Assembly (NCBI GenBank): GCA_012729635.1
Contig: JAAYCT010000019.1
Location: forward strand, 1 to 47,673
Origin: Clostridiaceae bacterium
Lineage (GTDB): Bacteria > Bacillota > Clostridia > Saccharofermentanales > Saccharofermentanaceae
DNA length: 47,673 nt
Reading direction: 5' to 3'
Positions 33,009 to 40,886 of the stretch are shown piece after piece. The translations under genes were made by a program, and so were the position numbers. The notes beneath the pieces were generated by a model, which ran no database searches, was not told the origin of the DNA, and worked only from the letters and a program-made list of their open reading frames with translations. Position 1 is the stretch's first letter. Every line of letters begins with the position of its first letter.

Positions 33009-34595
33009 ATGAAAGACAAAACCGTGCCCGAAACGAAGAACTCTCCGGATTCCGATACCAAGCGCTTTTCTCTGCCGGAAATGCCTTCGCCGCAGTATCT
33101 GGATGAATTGTCGGAGGAAGAGGCAACCCAAGCGATAAAGGATGCCAAGGATAATTTGAAGGCGTACCTCTTGACCCTCGATCGGAAGGATCGTGCCGTT
33201 GCCCGCAGGGAAGCAAAGTCCATCCAATCTCAGGCGATGAGAAGTTACCTTGATTCTTTATCGAAAGCACCCCGAATTCCTTCGAAAAAGGAATTCGCCT
33301 CTCTTCCCGCACCTGAATGGAAACTGAAGATCGCCGAGGCTCAAAAAGCTCGTACAGCGTATTTGGATTCCCTTCCGAAACGTCGACTGAAAAGAGTTCT
33401 TGCCATGGAAAAAGCCGAGCAAAGAACGGAGATTCTGTCGGTTTTGGGAAACACGTCCAAAAAATACTCCATGCTGATTGCTCTGATTGCGGTTATTCTG
33501 TTTTTCGGCATCTCCACGCAGGGAGTTCTGTTAGCCCCCCGAAATGTTTCCAACCTGATTTTTCAAAACTCATATGTTGCGATTCTTGCGGTAGGAATGC
33601 TTCTGTGTATCCTGACGGGAGGTAACATCGACCTTTCCGTCGGTTCCGTGGTGGGATTTGTCGGTGCCGTTGCGGGTGAACTGATGATCAACCGGAAAAT
33701 CGGTGTATTGCCCACCATCATCGTTTGCCTGCTTCTCGGTCTCTTTATCGGTTTTTTCCAAGGAGGGTGTATCGCATATATCGGGGTTCCGCCATTTATC
33801 GCTACCCTCGCGGGAATGATGATTTTCAGGGGACTGACTCAGTTTGTCCTGCGAGGGCTTACCTTAGCCCCGTTCCCCGACGACTTCCTCAAATTGTCTA
33901 CCGGTCATATCGAAGACTTTTTCCCGATCCAGTCTATTCCGCTCAATATTACCTGTCTATTGTTCGGTTTTACTGCGACGGCGATTTTCGTGATCCTCAA
34001 GCTCGTCGGTCGCTTCCGTAAAATCAAGAAGGGTTACGAAACCGGAAGCACGACCATGTTCATCGTGAATATCGTTCTGATTTCCGTCGCGCTGATTGCG
34101 GTGACGATTCGTCTGGCGGAATATAAGGGTATCCCGACGGTTTTCTTTATTCTGCTTGCAATCGTCTTAATCTACGCAACCCTGACGAGCAACACCGTTC
34201 CCGGACGATACCTGTACGCTTTGGGCGGGAACGCAAAGGCGGCCCGACTTTCCGGAATCAACACCAAACGAGTCATGTTCCTGGCGTACACCAATATGTC
34301 CTTCCTGGCAGCTGTCGCCGCACTGGTATTTGCCGCCCGGCTGAACTCCGCGAACCCGACGGCCGGGTTGAGTTTCGAACTGGACGCGATCGGATCCTGT
34401 TTTATCGGCGGTGCTTCGGCATACGGCGGAATCGGTACGGTCGGCGGAGTTCTGATCGGCGCCACGTTCATGGGTGTCATGAACAACGGCATGAATATTT
34501 TGGGCTTCGATACCGCGGTCCAACAGGTCGTCAAAGGCCTGGTATTACTGGTCGCTGTCGCCTTTGATGTGGTCTCCAAAAGAAAGTCGCGTTAA
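33009..34595 (+). CDS. Sugar ABC transporter permease with long N-terminal extension
   Basis: A 528-residue protein. From about 153 onward it is an ordinary branched-chain-type sugar permease with about ten helices: NLIFQNSYVAILAVGMLLCI, GGNIDLSVGSVVG, PPFIATLAGMMIFRGL and LYALGGNAKAARLSGINTKR, the EAA-like coupling loop. The first 150 residues are an added cytoplasmic region, charged and helical. It has four spaced YLxxL-type motifs (near 30, 53, 80 and 118, for example SYLDSLSK and AYLDSLPK) that look like degenerate repeats. Typical permeases of this class have about 350-400 residues. Start ATG after AGGAG. It completes the transporter with the two genes before it. Confidence 0.92.
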   Translation: MKDKTVPETKNSPDSDTKRFSLPEMPSPQYLDELSEEEATQAIKDAKDNLKAYLLTLDRKDRAVARREAKSIQSQAMRSYLDSLSKAPRIPSKKEFASLPAPEWKLKIAEAQKARTAYLDSLPKRRLKRVLAMEKAEQRTEILSVLGNTSKKYSMLIALIAVILFFGISTQGVLLAPRNVSNLIFQNSYVAILAVGMLLCILTGGNIDLSVGSVVGFVGAVAGELMINRKIGVLPTIIVCLLLGLFIGFFQGGCIAYIGVPPFIATLAGMMIFRGLTQFVLRGLTLAPFPDDFLKLSTGHIEDFFPIQSIPLNITCLLFGFTATAIFVILKLVGRFRKIKKGYETGSTTMFIVNIVLISVALIAVTIRLAEYKGIPTVFFILLAIVLIYATLTSNTVPGRYLYALGGNAKAARLSGINTKRVMFLAYTNMSFLAAVAALVFAARLNSANPTAGLSFELDAIGSCFIGGASAYGGIGTVGGVLIGATFMGVMNNGMNILGFDTAVQQVVKGLVLLVAVAFDVVSKRKSR

Positions 34596-34621
34596 CCACC
34601 GATACAACGTGGGGAAAGCAG

Positions 34622-35647
34622 ATGACTTCGATTAAAAAAATAGCCGAAATCGCCGGTGTATCCCGAGGCACGGTAGATCGTGCGCTCAATAACCGCGGTG
34701 AGGTCAACGAGGAGGTTGCCGAAAGAATTCGGGCAATCGCGCGTGACCTCGGTTATAAAACAAACCGTGCCGGTCTCGCGCTTGCCGCCAGAAAGCATCC
34801 GCTTAAGATCGGCGCGGTTTTTCCGTCCGAAGGAAATCCGTACTTCACCGACGTAATCGAAGGAATACGGACCGCCGAAAAGGAACTCATGGATTACGCC
34901 GTTTCCGTCTCGCTCAAAACAACGCGGGGCTTTTCGGCCGAAGCCCAAATTCAAAAAATAGACGAGCTGGTTTCGGAAGGCATTCAGGCGCTGATACTAT
35001 GCCCGGTCAACGAGAAGATCATCACCGAAAAAATCAACGCCCTGGTCGATTCCGGTATTCCGGTCATCACTTCAAACACGGACCTTGAGAACTCCGATCG
35101 TCTTTGCTATGTCGGAACGGACTACACGAAAAGCGGTCGGGTCGCCGCCGGCCTGATGGGATTGGTCGCCTCCGGAAAACCGATGAGTGTCCTGATTCTG
35201 ACCGGCTCCATTCATGTGTTGGGCCACAATCAAAGCATCTCGGGGTTTTATTCCGTAATCAAGAACGATTATCCGAACATCACCGTATCGGATGTGGAAG
35301 AAACACTCGATAATTCGGATATTTCCTATAAAATTACGAAACGCGTCCTTCTCTCGGCCCGGGTTCCGGACGCCATATACATGACGGCGGGCGCGGTCGG
35401 AGGCACCTGCAGGGCACTTTCCGAGTCGGACACGGGTCGGAACATCAAATTATTCACGCACGATATTACATCGGAGTCCCGTCCGTATCTTCTCTCCGGA
35501 ATCATCAGCGCGACGATTCCTCAGGATCCGTACCGCCAGGGATATCTTCCGGTAAAAATGCTTTTTGATTATTCTTTGGATAAACAACCGCCGAAAAGCG
35601 ATCGGATATACACCGACTCGTATATCATTGTGCGGGAAAGCCTGTAA
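34622..35647 (+). CDS. LacI-family transcriptional regulator
   Basis: A 341-residue repressor. The N-terminal helix-turn-helix is SIKKIAEIAGVSRGTVDRAL with the hinge helix NRAGLALAARK. A periplasmic-binding-protein-like sensor domain follows, with KIGAVFPSEGNPYFTDVIEG, ALILCPVNEKII and GIPVITSNTDLE, so a sugar is the probable effector. The variant RGTVDRALNNRGEVNEE is common in the monosaccharide-transporter group. The ATG follows GGGGAAAG, 26 bases after the permease stop, so it belongs to the same operon. It most likely controls the operon through the palindromes near 30081-30159. Confidence 0.9.
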   Translation: MTSIKKIAEIAGVSRGTVDRALNNRGEVNEEVAERIRAIARDLGYKTNRAGLALAARKHPLKIGAVFPSEGNPYFTDVIEGIRTAEKELMDYAVSVSLKTTRGFSAEAQIQKIDELVSEGIQALILCPVNEKIITEKINALVDSGIPVITSNTDLENSDRLCYVGTDYTKSGRVAAGLMGLVASGKPMSVLILTGSIHVLGHNQSISGFYSVIKNDYPNITVSDVEETLDNSDISYKITKRVLLSARVPDAIYMTAGAVGGTCRALSESDTGRNIKLFTHDITSESRPYLLSGIISATIPQDPYRQGYLPVKMLFDYSLDKQPPKSDRIYTDSYIIVRESL

Positions 35648-35670
35648 CGCGCGCGACGGAAAAAGCAGGA

Positions 35671-36438
35671 TCACTTTTCAAAAGGCTTTTCGCGCGATAT
35701 TTCATCCAACGCACGGCTCACCTCATCGCTGATTTCGCTCGCTTCCTCGGTCGCCAGCCAAATCGCACCCTCCGCGCCCGATACGCCTCCGGCCGCGACC
35801 AATCGAGTATCGATCCCGTAGAGAATTTTCATCGCCTCGATTTCCGTAATGATTTCTCCGCTTACGGGCATCATGCGAAACCCGCTCGCACCCGGTGCGT
35901 TCATCAAACCGGCAACCTCATGAATGTTTTCGCAAACCCGTTTTTCCAGACCGACGGGAAGGATCAGTCGGGCACGTCTTCCGATCACTGCGGGAATGGC
36001 TTTCATAATGGTTCCGCCCTGCGGGTGTCCGATCAATATTCCGGCCGTGCCCGCCGATCGATTCACAAAATTCGCGCCTTTTACTATAACATCTCCGCTT
36101 CCGACACGCTCGATAACGTCCTCGATGGTCTTACCGGAAACATACCGTCCTTGATCGATAACCACATCTCCGAAAAAAGCCGAATCGCTCTTCAGACGCC
36201 CGGCTTCGTCCGTATCCTTATGATTCGCCGTTGTAATTCCCCGAAAAAAGTGACGACTCAGAAATTCTTCGGAAAGACCGATACGGGAAAGAAGCTCTTC
36301 GGCAACATAGGCGTTGGTCGTTCCCGCGACGACAATCACCATTCCGGTTCGGATCGCTTCCGACGCACAAATCATTTTAGCGACGGCTTTCCCGATCAGG
36401 CGCTTTCCGGCCGCCGGGGTCAGAAGAATGAGTTTCAA
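35671..36438 (-). CDS. Unrecognised soluble protein, 255 residues
   Basis: I do not recognise this family. The sequence looks like a Rossmann-like alpha/beta enzyme or ligand-binding protein: KLILLTPAAGKRLIGKAVAK, a VIVVAGTTNAYVAEELL strand-helix, VIDQGRYVSGKTIEDVIERV, DVIVKGANFVN, GILIGHPQGGTI and LVAAGGVSGAEGAIWLA. The many Gly-rich turns would suit phosphate or sugar binding. There is no signal peptide or membrane helix. The TTG start at 36438 has GGGAGGG at good spacing. It is convergent with the LacI gene and could belong to the same sugar pathway; that is only positional. Confidence 0.65.
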   Translation of the reverse strand: MKLILLTPAAGKRLIGKAVAKMICASEAIRTGMVIVVAGTTNAYVAEELLSRIGLSEEFLSRHFFRGITTANHKDTDEAGRLKSDSAFFGDVVIDQGRYVSGKTIEDVIERVGSGDVIVKGANFVNRSAGTAGILIGHPQGGTIMKAIPAVIGRRARLILPVGLEKRVCENIHEVAGLMNAPGASGFRMMPVSGEIITEIEAMKILYGIDTRLVAAGGVSGAEGAIWLATEEASEISDEVSRALDEISREKPFEK

Positions 36439-36510
36439 CAATATCCCTCCCAAAACAGCGCCGTTTTCGTTTCATCCGAAATCGGCGATCCGTGAAAGAA
36501 TACACGGAGT

Positions 36511-36990
36511 TCAGATGGCCAGTCCGCCGGACGCAAGCGCGCAATTGATCGCCAACACTGCGGCCAACACCTGAACTTCATTATCCTGACTTTTAATATC
36601 GATCGAATAACTGTCGCCCATCGATAAAAAGACCTTGCTCACTGTCGCGACAATACCGTATCCGCCGACAATTTTGTATTCATGGGAAAAAAGCTCTCCC
36701 TTGATCGACCAATCCAGACCAACCATGTTGAACTCCGGTCGGAGAAGAGAGAATTTTTTATTCACTTCGAAACGATAGCGGTCATCAATATAGACCTCAA
36801 AACGGGGAAGAATGGATATCGCTTTTTGCCGAATGGCCGCAACCTCATTATCGTTATTGTCGAAAATATGAAGCTTTCGACCCCAACTCAAAAGTTCTCC
36901 CTGAATATAATACTTGTCATTTCCGTTGAAATCCTTCACCGTAAAACGCTCGGACCATGAAAAAATTCTTTGTTTCAAATATAGTTTCAT
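36511..36990 (-). CDS. LURP-one-related (LOR) family protein
   Basis: A 159-residue beta-barrel protein of the LOR/YxjI group. The pattern KLYLKQRIFSWSERFTVKD, YYIQGELLSWGRKLHIFD, EVAAIRQKAISILPRFEVYI and WSIKGELFSHEYKI matches the repeated strands of this tubby-like fold, which ends in a hydrophobic helix (VLAAVLAINCALASGGLAI here). Tubby-like proteins bind membrane lipids; the bacterial role is unknown. ATG at 36990 after GGGGGATATT. Expressed alone on its strand. Confidence 0.85.
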   Translation of the reverse strand: MKLYLKQRIFSWSERFTVKDFNGNDKYYIQGELLSWGRKLHIFDNNDNEVAAIRQKAISILPRFEVYIDDRYRFEVNKKFSLLRPEFNMVGLDWSIKGELFSHEYKIVGGYGIVATVSKVFLSMGDSYSIDIKSQDNEVQVLAAVLAINCALASGGLAI

Positions 36991-37243
36991 TTTAGAATAT
37001 CCCCCGCAAGCACAAAAACCCTCGACTACAAAGTCATTCTAGCACGGTTTGATATAATAAGCGATAAGAGGGAGATGTTTTTCCCCCACCAGTTCTTGTA
37101 TCAAATTATCATGACGTCCGTCACAATTCTTGCTATTTCTGCTCTTTCTGCGATAATCTATAAGTAGAGAATACTCGTAACCCCGAACAAATCGGTCCAT
37201 AAGCGAAACGATTAAGGCATAAACCGAGCAAGGAGACAGTCCC

Positions 37244-37984
37244 GTGAAAACAACGATATTGATTGCGGACGGTCAAAAGGAAACCCTCAACACTCTTCGA
37301 CTTCACCTCGAAAAGGAAGGGTATCGTGTTCTCGAGGCCCAAAACGGATCGGACACTCTGGAATTGTTATACCTGCACCGTATTGATTTAGCCATTCTGG
37401 ATATTTCACTTCCGGGAACCGGTGGGTCCTTCCTGATCAAAAAAATGCGCGAAACCTCCGATTTTCCGATCCTCTTTCTTTCTTCGAGCGACGGAACCGA
37501 TGAATTGCGCCAGGCCTTTCGGCTCGGAGCGGATGACTTCATCTCAAAGCCGTTCGTGCCCTTCGAACTGATGAATCGAGTCAAGGGTCATCTTCGTCGG
37601 ATGCGCCAGTTTTCGGACGCTAAGAGGTCGGATTCGGGGATATACCGTTACGGTTCGCTTCAAATCAACACGGATGATTGCGAGGTCACCAAGGACGGCG
37701 TGACGCTTGCGTTGGATCCGACCGAATACAAGATTCTTCGCCACCTGATGGAAAACCCGGGAACTTCCTTCGACCATCACCGTCTGTACGAGGTCGGTTG
37801 GAACGATACCCGCTTTGTCGATGACACAACGATTGAAGGCACCCTCCTGCAGATTCGCTTCAAGCTCGGAGATCCCGAAGGCTCATATATCCGTATATCC
37901 GACTCGCGATATTCCTTCAGCGTCGATCCGCCTCCTTCCGAAACCGATGCCGATCGGATTGACACGCCCCCCGGGAATTTGTAG
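37244..37984 (+). CDS. OmpR/PhoB-type response regulator, orphan
   Basis: A 246-residue regulator. The receiver domain (1-120) has the phosphorylated Asp53 in DLAILDISLPG, the switch Ser in LFLSSSDG and the conserved Lys in ISKPF. The acidic pocket reads IADGQ with one Asp where two are usual, so phosphorylation may be altered. A winged-helix DNA-binding domain follows (ALDPTEYKILRHLMENPG, VDDTTIEGTLLQIRFKLG); the usual HIxxLRxKL is altered to EGTLLQIRFKL. A GTG start follows AAGGAG. No sensor kinase gene adjoins it. It is followed by tRNA-Ser. Confidence 0.88.
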   Translation: MKTTILIADGQKETLNTLRLHLEKEGYRVLEAQNGSDTLELLYLHRIDLAILDISLPGTGGSFLIKKMRETSDFPILFLSSSDGTDELRQAFRLGADDFISKPFVPFELMNRVKGHLRRMRQFSDAKRSDSGIYRYGSLQINTDDCEVTKDGVTLALDPTEYKILRHLMENPGTSFDHHRLYEVGWNDTRFVDDTTIEGTLLQIRFKLGDPEGSYIRISDSRYSFSVDPPPSETDADRIDTPPGNL

Positions 37985-38035
37985 AATAATCGGGCATCTT
38001 GCCGAAGTCCGAAACTCGGTAAAAACAGAAAACAA

Positions 38036-38127
38036 GGAGAGATGGTCGAGTTGGTTTAAGGCACCGGTCTTGAAAACCGGCGAAGGTTTATAGCCTTCCG
38101 TGGGTTCGAATCCCACTCTCTCCGCCA
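38036..38127 (+). tRNA. tRNA-Ser (anticodon UGA), CCA encoded
   Basis: A 92-base sequence with a 7-bp acceptor stem (GGAGAGA/TCTCTCC), long variable arm as in class II tRNAs, anticodon loop CTTGAAA giving UGA, T loop GGTTCGAATCC and an encoded CCA. A rho-independent terminator follows at once. Confidence 0.97.
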
Positions 38128-38131
38128 TACG

Positions 38132-38168
38132 AAAAATAGGCACCCCCTTACGGGGTGTCTATTTTTTG
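38132..38168 (+). terminator. Terminator of tRNA-Ser(UGA)
   Basis: Stem AAAAATAGGCACCCC with GGGGTGTCTATTTTT (one mismatch) around a CTTAC loop, then T. An exact second copy is at 38344-38380 as part of a 61-bp direct repeat. Confidence 0.92.
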
Positions 38169-38180
38169 TCTTGCAGTTGC

Positions 38181-38380
38181 AGAGAGTGGGATTCGAACCC
38201 GAGAGGGCTGACGCCGACAAGACGGCCACCCTGCGGGTGTCCGTCCGGCGGAAGCGGAGGAGCGACAGCGACGACGGGACAGCACGCGAAGACCTTGCGA
38301 GCAAGGGCGAAGCGAGCGGGAATCCCACTCTCTCCGCCATACGAAAAATAGGCACCCCCTTACGGGGTGTCTATTTTTTG
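38181..38380 (+). repeat. tRNA-derived element: inverted T arm, core, repeated tRNA 3' end
   Basis: Three parts follow the tRNA-Ser(UGA) terminator. First, 20 bases (38181-38200) are the exact reverse complement of the tRNA T arm and acceptor edge. Second, a GC-rich core (38206-38266, ending GCGGAGGAGCGAC) also occurs after the other tRNA-Ser. Third, after a further 50 bases, 38320-38380 is an exact 61-bp copy of the tRNA 3' end plus terminator (38108-38168). Apparent reading frames here are translated tRNA sequence. The layout suggests a decayed integration or duplication at the tRNA. Confidence 0.8.
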
Positions 38381-38479
38381 TTTGGGTTGTTGATGGGAGG
38401 GAGTCGGCTTCGAAAAGGAATGCAATGGTTGATCTCCGCCTCCGATTCGCACGCACTCCACCCGATGCGTCCCATTCAA

Positions 38480-38568
38480 GTCGAGCCCGCCTTTTCTCGA
38501 ATGAGTTCCGCAGGATCGCCCGGGCGATCCGAGGACCTGTTCGAATGAGAGAAAACCGGCGGGTCGAC
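38480..38568 (+). repeat. Palindromic repeat P1
   Basis: An 89-bp imperfect palindrome: GTCGAGCCCGCC at one end and GGCGGGTCGAC at the other, with inner arms TTTTCTC/GAGAAAA, GAATGAG motifs and GGATCGC/GCGATCC around the centre. Two more copies lie at 40544 and 40721. It would form a long hairpin as DNA or RNA. Confidence 0.85.
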
Positions 38569-38570
38569 TT

Positions 38571-38610
38571 CCGAGGACCTGTTCGAATGAGAGAAAACCG
38601 GCCGGTCGAC
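38571..38610 (+). repeat. Extra 3' arm of palindromic repeat P1
   Basis: Forty bases that repeat 38529-38568 with a single difference (GGCCGG for GGCGGG), placed in tandem two bases after P1. It is a partial duplication of the element. Confidence 0.85.
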
Positions 38611-38621
38611 GTCCGAATTTA

Positions 38622-38650
38622 TTGACATATGTCCGTTATCGGAATACCAT
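38622..38650 (+). promoter_or_regulatory. Promoter of the FAD/NAD(P) oxidoreductase
   Basis: TTGACA (38622-38627), 17-bp spacer, TACCAT (38645-38650), about 50 bases before the start codon. It lies just after the repeat cluster; the remainder of the 38128-38699 gap is repeat sequence. Confidence 0.65.
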
Positions 38651-38699
38651 GTTATCGTAGATTTATACAAATATAATAAATGCGAAAGAGGGTACAATT

Positions 38700-40049
38700 A
38701 TGCGCAAGACAGATGTATTGGTAATCGGCGGAAGTGCCACGGGCCTGGTCGCGGCGATGACGGCAAAGTCGAATTATCCCGACAAAGATGTGACCGTGAT
38801 TCGTAAGGAAGAGAAAGTGATGATTCCTTGCGGGATTCCATATATTTTTAACACCGTTCAAACCAGTGACAACAATATCCTTCCGGACGGTGGACTCGTC
38901 AACATGGGTGTCAATATCATCGTCGACGAAGTCACCTCGGTCGATGCCAAAGCGAAAACATGCGTGACCGCCGCAAACGGTGAGATTGCTTTTGATAAGC
39001 TGATTGTCGGCACCGGTTCCCTTCCGGTTATTCCGGGCTGGCTCAAGGGCGCTGACCTTCAGAATGTTTACACGATATACAAGAACAAGGTCTACCTTGA
39101 TGATCTGCATCAGAAGCTCGAAAATCTTAAGAAAATCGTAGTAATCGGCGCCGGGTTCATCGGTGTTGAGGTGTCCGACGAGTTGGTTCTTTCCGGAAAA
39201 GATGTCACGCTCGTCGAGCTTCTCCCGAACATCCTCGGTTCTACCTTTGACGAGGAGTTCGCCTCCGAAGCCGAGAAAATCCTCGCGGATCGCGGCGTTA
39301 CAATCAAGACCGGTTGCGGCGTCAAAGAAATCCTCGGAGAAGGTACCGTGAAGCAGGTCTCCCTGGCCAACGGAGAAATCCTCGACGCGGATGCCGTTAT
39401 CCTTTCACTCGGATACGCACCCAATACCACGCTTGCCGAGAGCATGGGCCTTGAGCTCAACGATTGCGGCTTCGTCAAAGCGGATCAGTATCGCCGCACC
39501 AATCTTCCCGATGTTTTCGCCGCCGGCGACTGCGCAGAGAAGGTAGATTTTTCGACCGGTAAGGTGAGCCGCGTGATGTTGGCCTCTACCGCTTGTACCG
39601 AAGCAAGAACCGCCGGCCTGAACCTGTACGAACTCAACACCTACAGTGAATTCAAGGGCACCGTCGGTATCTATTCAACCTGCATCGGCGAGACCGCATT
39701 CGGCGTTGCCGGCCTCATTGAAGCGGCCGCGGTCGCCGAGGGCTTCAGCATCGTCACCGGCTCTTTTACCGGCGTCGATCGTCATCCCGGTAAGATTCCG
39801 GATGCACACAAAGAAACCGTCAAGCTGATTGTTTCCAAGCAATCCGGCATCATCCTGGGCGGAGAAGTCATGGGCGGCAAAGGAGCCGGGCAACTGGTCA
39901 ACGTACTCGGCGTTGCCATCCAGGGGCACATGAGCGTCTATGATCTGCTGAATATGCAGATCGGAACCCAGCCTCTTCTGACCGCGTCCCCCGCGGGATT
40001 CCCGTTGATCAAGGCCGCGGAAGCCGTCGCCAAGAAGCTCAAAGTATAA
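38700..40049 (+). CDS. FAD/NAD(P)-dependent oxidoreductase, NADH oxidase/CoA-disulfide reductase type
   Basis: A 449-residue flavoprotein. The FAD loop VIGGSATG (8-15), the NAD loop VVIGAGFIGVEV near 150, the second FAD motif DVFAAGDCAE and a C-terminal dimerisation domain are in the standard order. Cys44 in IPCGIPY is the redox-active cysteine of NADH oxidase, NADH peroxidase and CoA-disulfide reductases. It reduces oxygen or disulfides or polysulfides with NAD(P)H; which one cannot be fixed by motif. The ATG follows GAGGG. Codon bias suggests strong expression. It is a single-gene unit between the two tRNA-Ser loci. Confidence 0.92.
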   Translation: MRKTDVLVIGGSATGLVAAMTAKSNYPDKDVTVIRKEEKVMIPCGIPYIFNTVQTSDNNILPDGGLVNMGVNIIVDEVTSVDAKAKTCVTAANGEIAFDKLIVGTGSLPVIPGWLKGADLQNVYTIYKNKVYLDDLHQKLENLKKIVVIGAGFIGVEVSDELVLSGKDVTLVELLPNILGSTFDEEFASEAEKILADRGVTIKTGCGVKEILGEGTVKQVSLANGEILDADAVILSLGYAPNTTLAESMGLELNDCGFVKADQYRRTNLPDVFAAGDCAEKVDFSTGKVSRVMLASTACTEARTAGLNLYELNTYSEFKGTVGIYSTCIGETAFGVAGLIEAAAVAEGFSIVTGSFTGVDRHPGKIPDAHKETVKLIVSKQSGIILGGEVMGGKGAGQLVNVLGVAIQGHMSVYDLLNMQIGTQPLLTASPAGFPLIKAAEAVAKKLKV

Positions 40050-40115
40050 CCTTCTGTCCTCTCTTCCCGAAAAGCACCGATTCGGCACTTTTCGATCGAA
40101 AAGCCGTTCTCCGCA

Positions 40116-40159
40116 GGCGCACCCCGTTTCGGCAAGGCCAACATGCCGAACGGGGTGCC
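40116..40159 (+). terminator. Hairpin after the oxidoreductase gene, possible terminator
   Basis: GGCACCCCGTT-type arms: GCGCACCCCGTTTCGGCA pairs with TGCCGAACGGGGTGC around an AGGCCAACA loop. The T-run after it is poor (CCCTTATGCTCGTTT), so termination may be weak. Confidence 0.55.
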
Positions 40160-40273
40160 CTTATGCTCGTTTGCATCGATCCCCTGTGCAAAATCATACC
40201 GCCGAGATATAGTCAACAAAAGCAATCTATGCTAAAATACCGAATAGTCACATTCAGCCGCCGTGACCGACTC

Positions 40274-40364
40274 GGAGAAGTACCCAAGAGGCTGAAGGGG
40301 AGGCTTTGCTAAAGCTTTAGACGGGGCAACTCGTGCGAGGGTTCGACTCCCTCCTTCTCCGCCA
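40274..40364 (+). tRNA. tRNA-Ser (anticodon GCU), CCA encoded
   Basis: Acceptor stem GGAGAAG/CTTCTCC, a long variable arm, anticodon loop TTGCTAA (GCU), T loop GGTTCGACTCC, and an encoded CCA. It is followed by a terminator. Confidence 0.96.
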
Positions 40365-40373
40365 AGACAAATG

Positions 40374-40399
40374 AACACCCCTTTATGGGGTGTTTTTTT
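40374..40399 (+). terminator. Terminator of tRNA-Ser(GCU)
   Basis: An 8-bp stem AACACCCC with GGGGTGTT around TTTAT, then a run of T. The stem is extended outward by AAGACAAA/TTTTGTCTT pairing. Confidence 0.9.
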
Positions 40400-40416
40400 G
40401 TCTTGAATGATGTAAA

Positions 40417-40655
40417 GAGGGAGTCGAACCCTGCGAAGGCTGCCGACGAAGTGGAGGACACCCGGTGGGTGTCCGACCGGCGGCAGCGGAGGAGCGACCA
40501 TTGATTTTTCGCACTCCCTCCCCCCCGAAGCGCCCCCTGCCAAGTCGAGCCCGCCTTTTCTCGAATGAGTTCCGCAGAATCGCCGTTAGGCGATTCGAGG
40601 ACCTGTCTGAATGAGGGAAAATCGGCGGGCGACGACTGACTCCCTCCTTCTCCGC
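40417..40655 (+). repeat. tRNA-derived element after tRNA-Ser(GCU)
   Basis: This has the same plan as the element after tRNA-Ser(UGA). Bases 40417-40432 are the reverse complement of this tRNA's own T arm (GAGGGAGTCGAACCCT). A core at 40438-40498 matches the other core and again ends in AGCGGAGGAGCGAC. Bases 40638-40655 repeat the tRNA 3' end (18 bp, as at 40345-40362). Palindromic repeat P2 lies between core and repeat. Confidence 0.75.
40544..40633 (+). repeat. Palindromic repeat P2
   Basis: About 90 bp, a close copy of P1. The central loop differs (GCCGTTAGGC) while its arms stay complementary: GAATCGCC pairs with GGCGATTC where P1 has GGATCGC/GCGATCC. It has lost one base near its right end. 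The preceding 30 bases (CACTCCCTCC... GCCAA) are shared with P3 and partly with P1. Confidence 0.85.
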
Positions 40656-40720
40656 ATTTGAAGGTTTTTACTAAGTCCACTTCAGGCAAGCACTCCCTCC
40701 ACCCGAAACGCCCCTGCCAA

Positions 40721-40810
40721 GTCGAGCCCGCCTTTTCTCGAATGAGTTCCGCAGGATCGCTTCCAGCGATCCGAGGACCTGTCTGAATGAGAGGAAATCG
40801 GCGGGTCGAC
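40721..40810 (+). repeat. Palindromic repeat P3
   Basis: A 90-bp copy of the same palindrome, centre GGATCGCTTCCAGCGATCC. Like P2 it is preceded by CACTCCCTCC, a CCCGAA block and CCTGCCAA, so the mobile or duplicated unit is nearer 120 bp. The 40365-40886 gap consists mainly of these repeats. Confidence 0.85.
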
Positions 40811-40886
40811 GCCCGGGTTCTTGTTTTTTTACTCCCCAAGGCAGAAAATGATTGCAGAATACGAATAATTATAGAGGAGTATCACC

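Noticed and set aside
37883-38355. Minus-strand frames with REWDSNPR / VGFEPT-like peptides
   Set aside because: These are translated antisense of tRNA-Ser and its duplicated 3' end, a common annotation artefact, not proteins.
40309-40839. Long minus-strand frame across tRNA-Ser(GCU) and palindromes
   Set aside because: It spans a tRNA, a terminator and repeats; the peptide repeats only reflect the repeated DNA.
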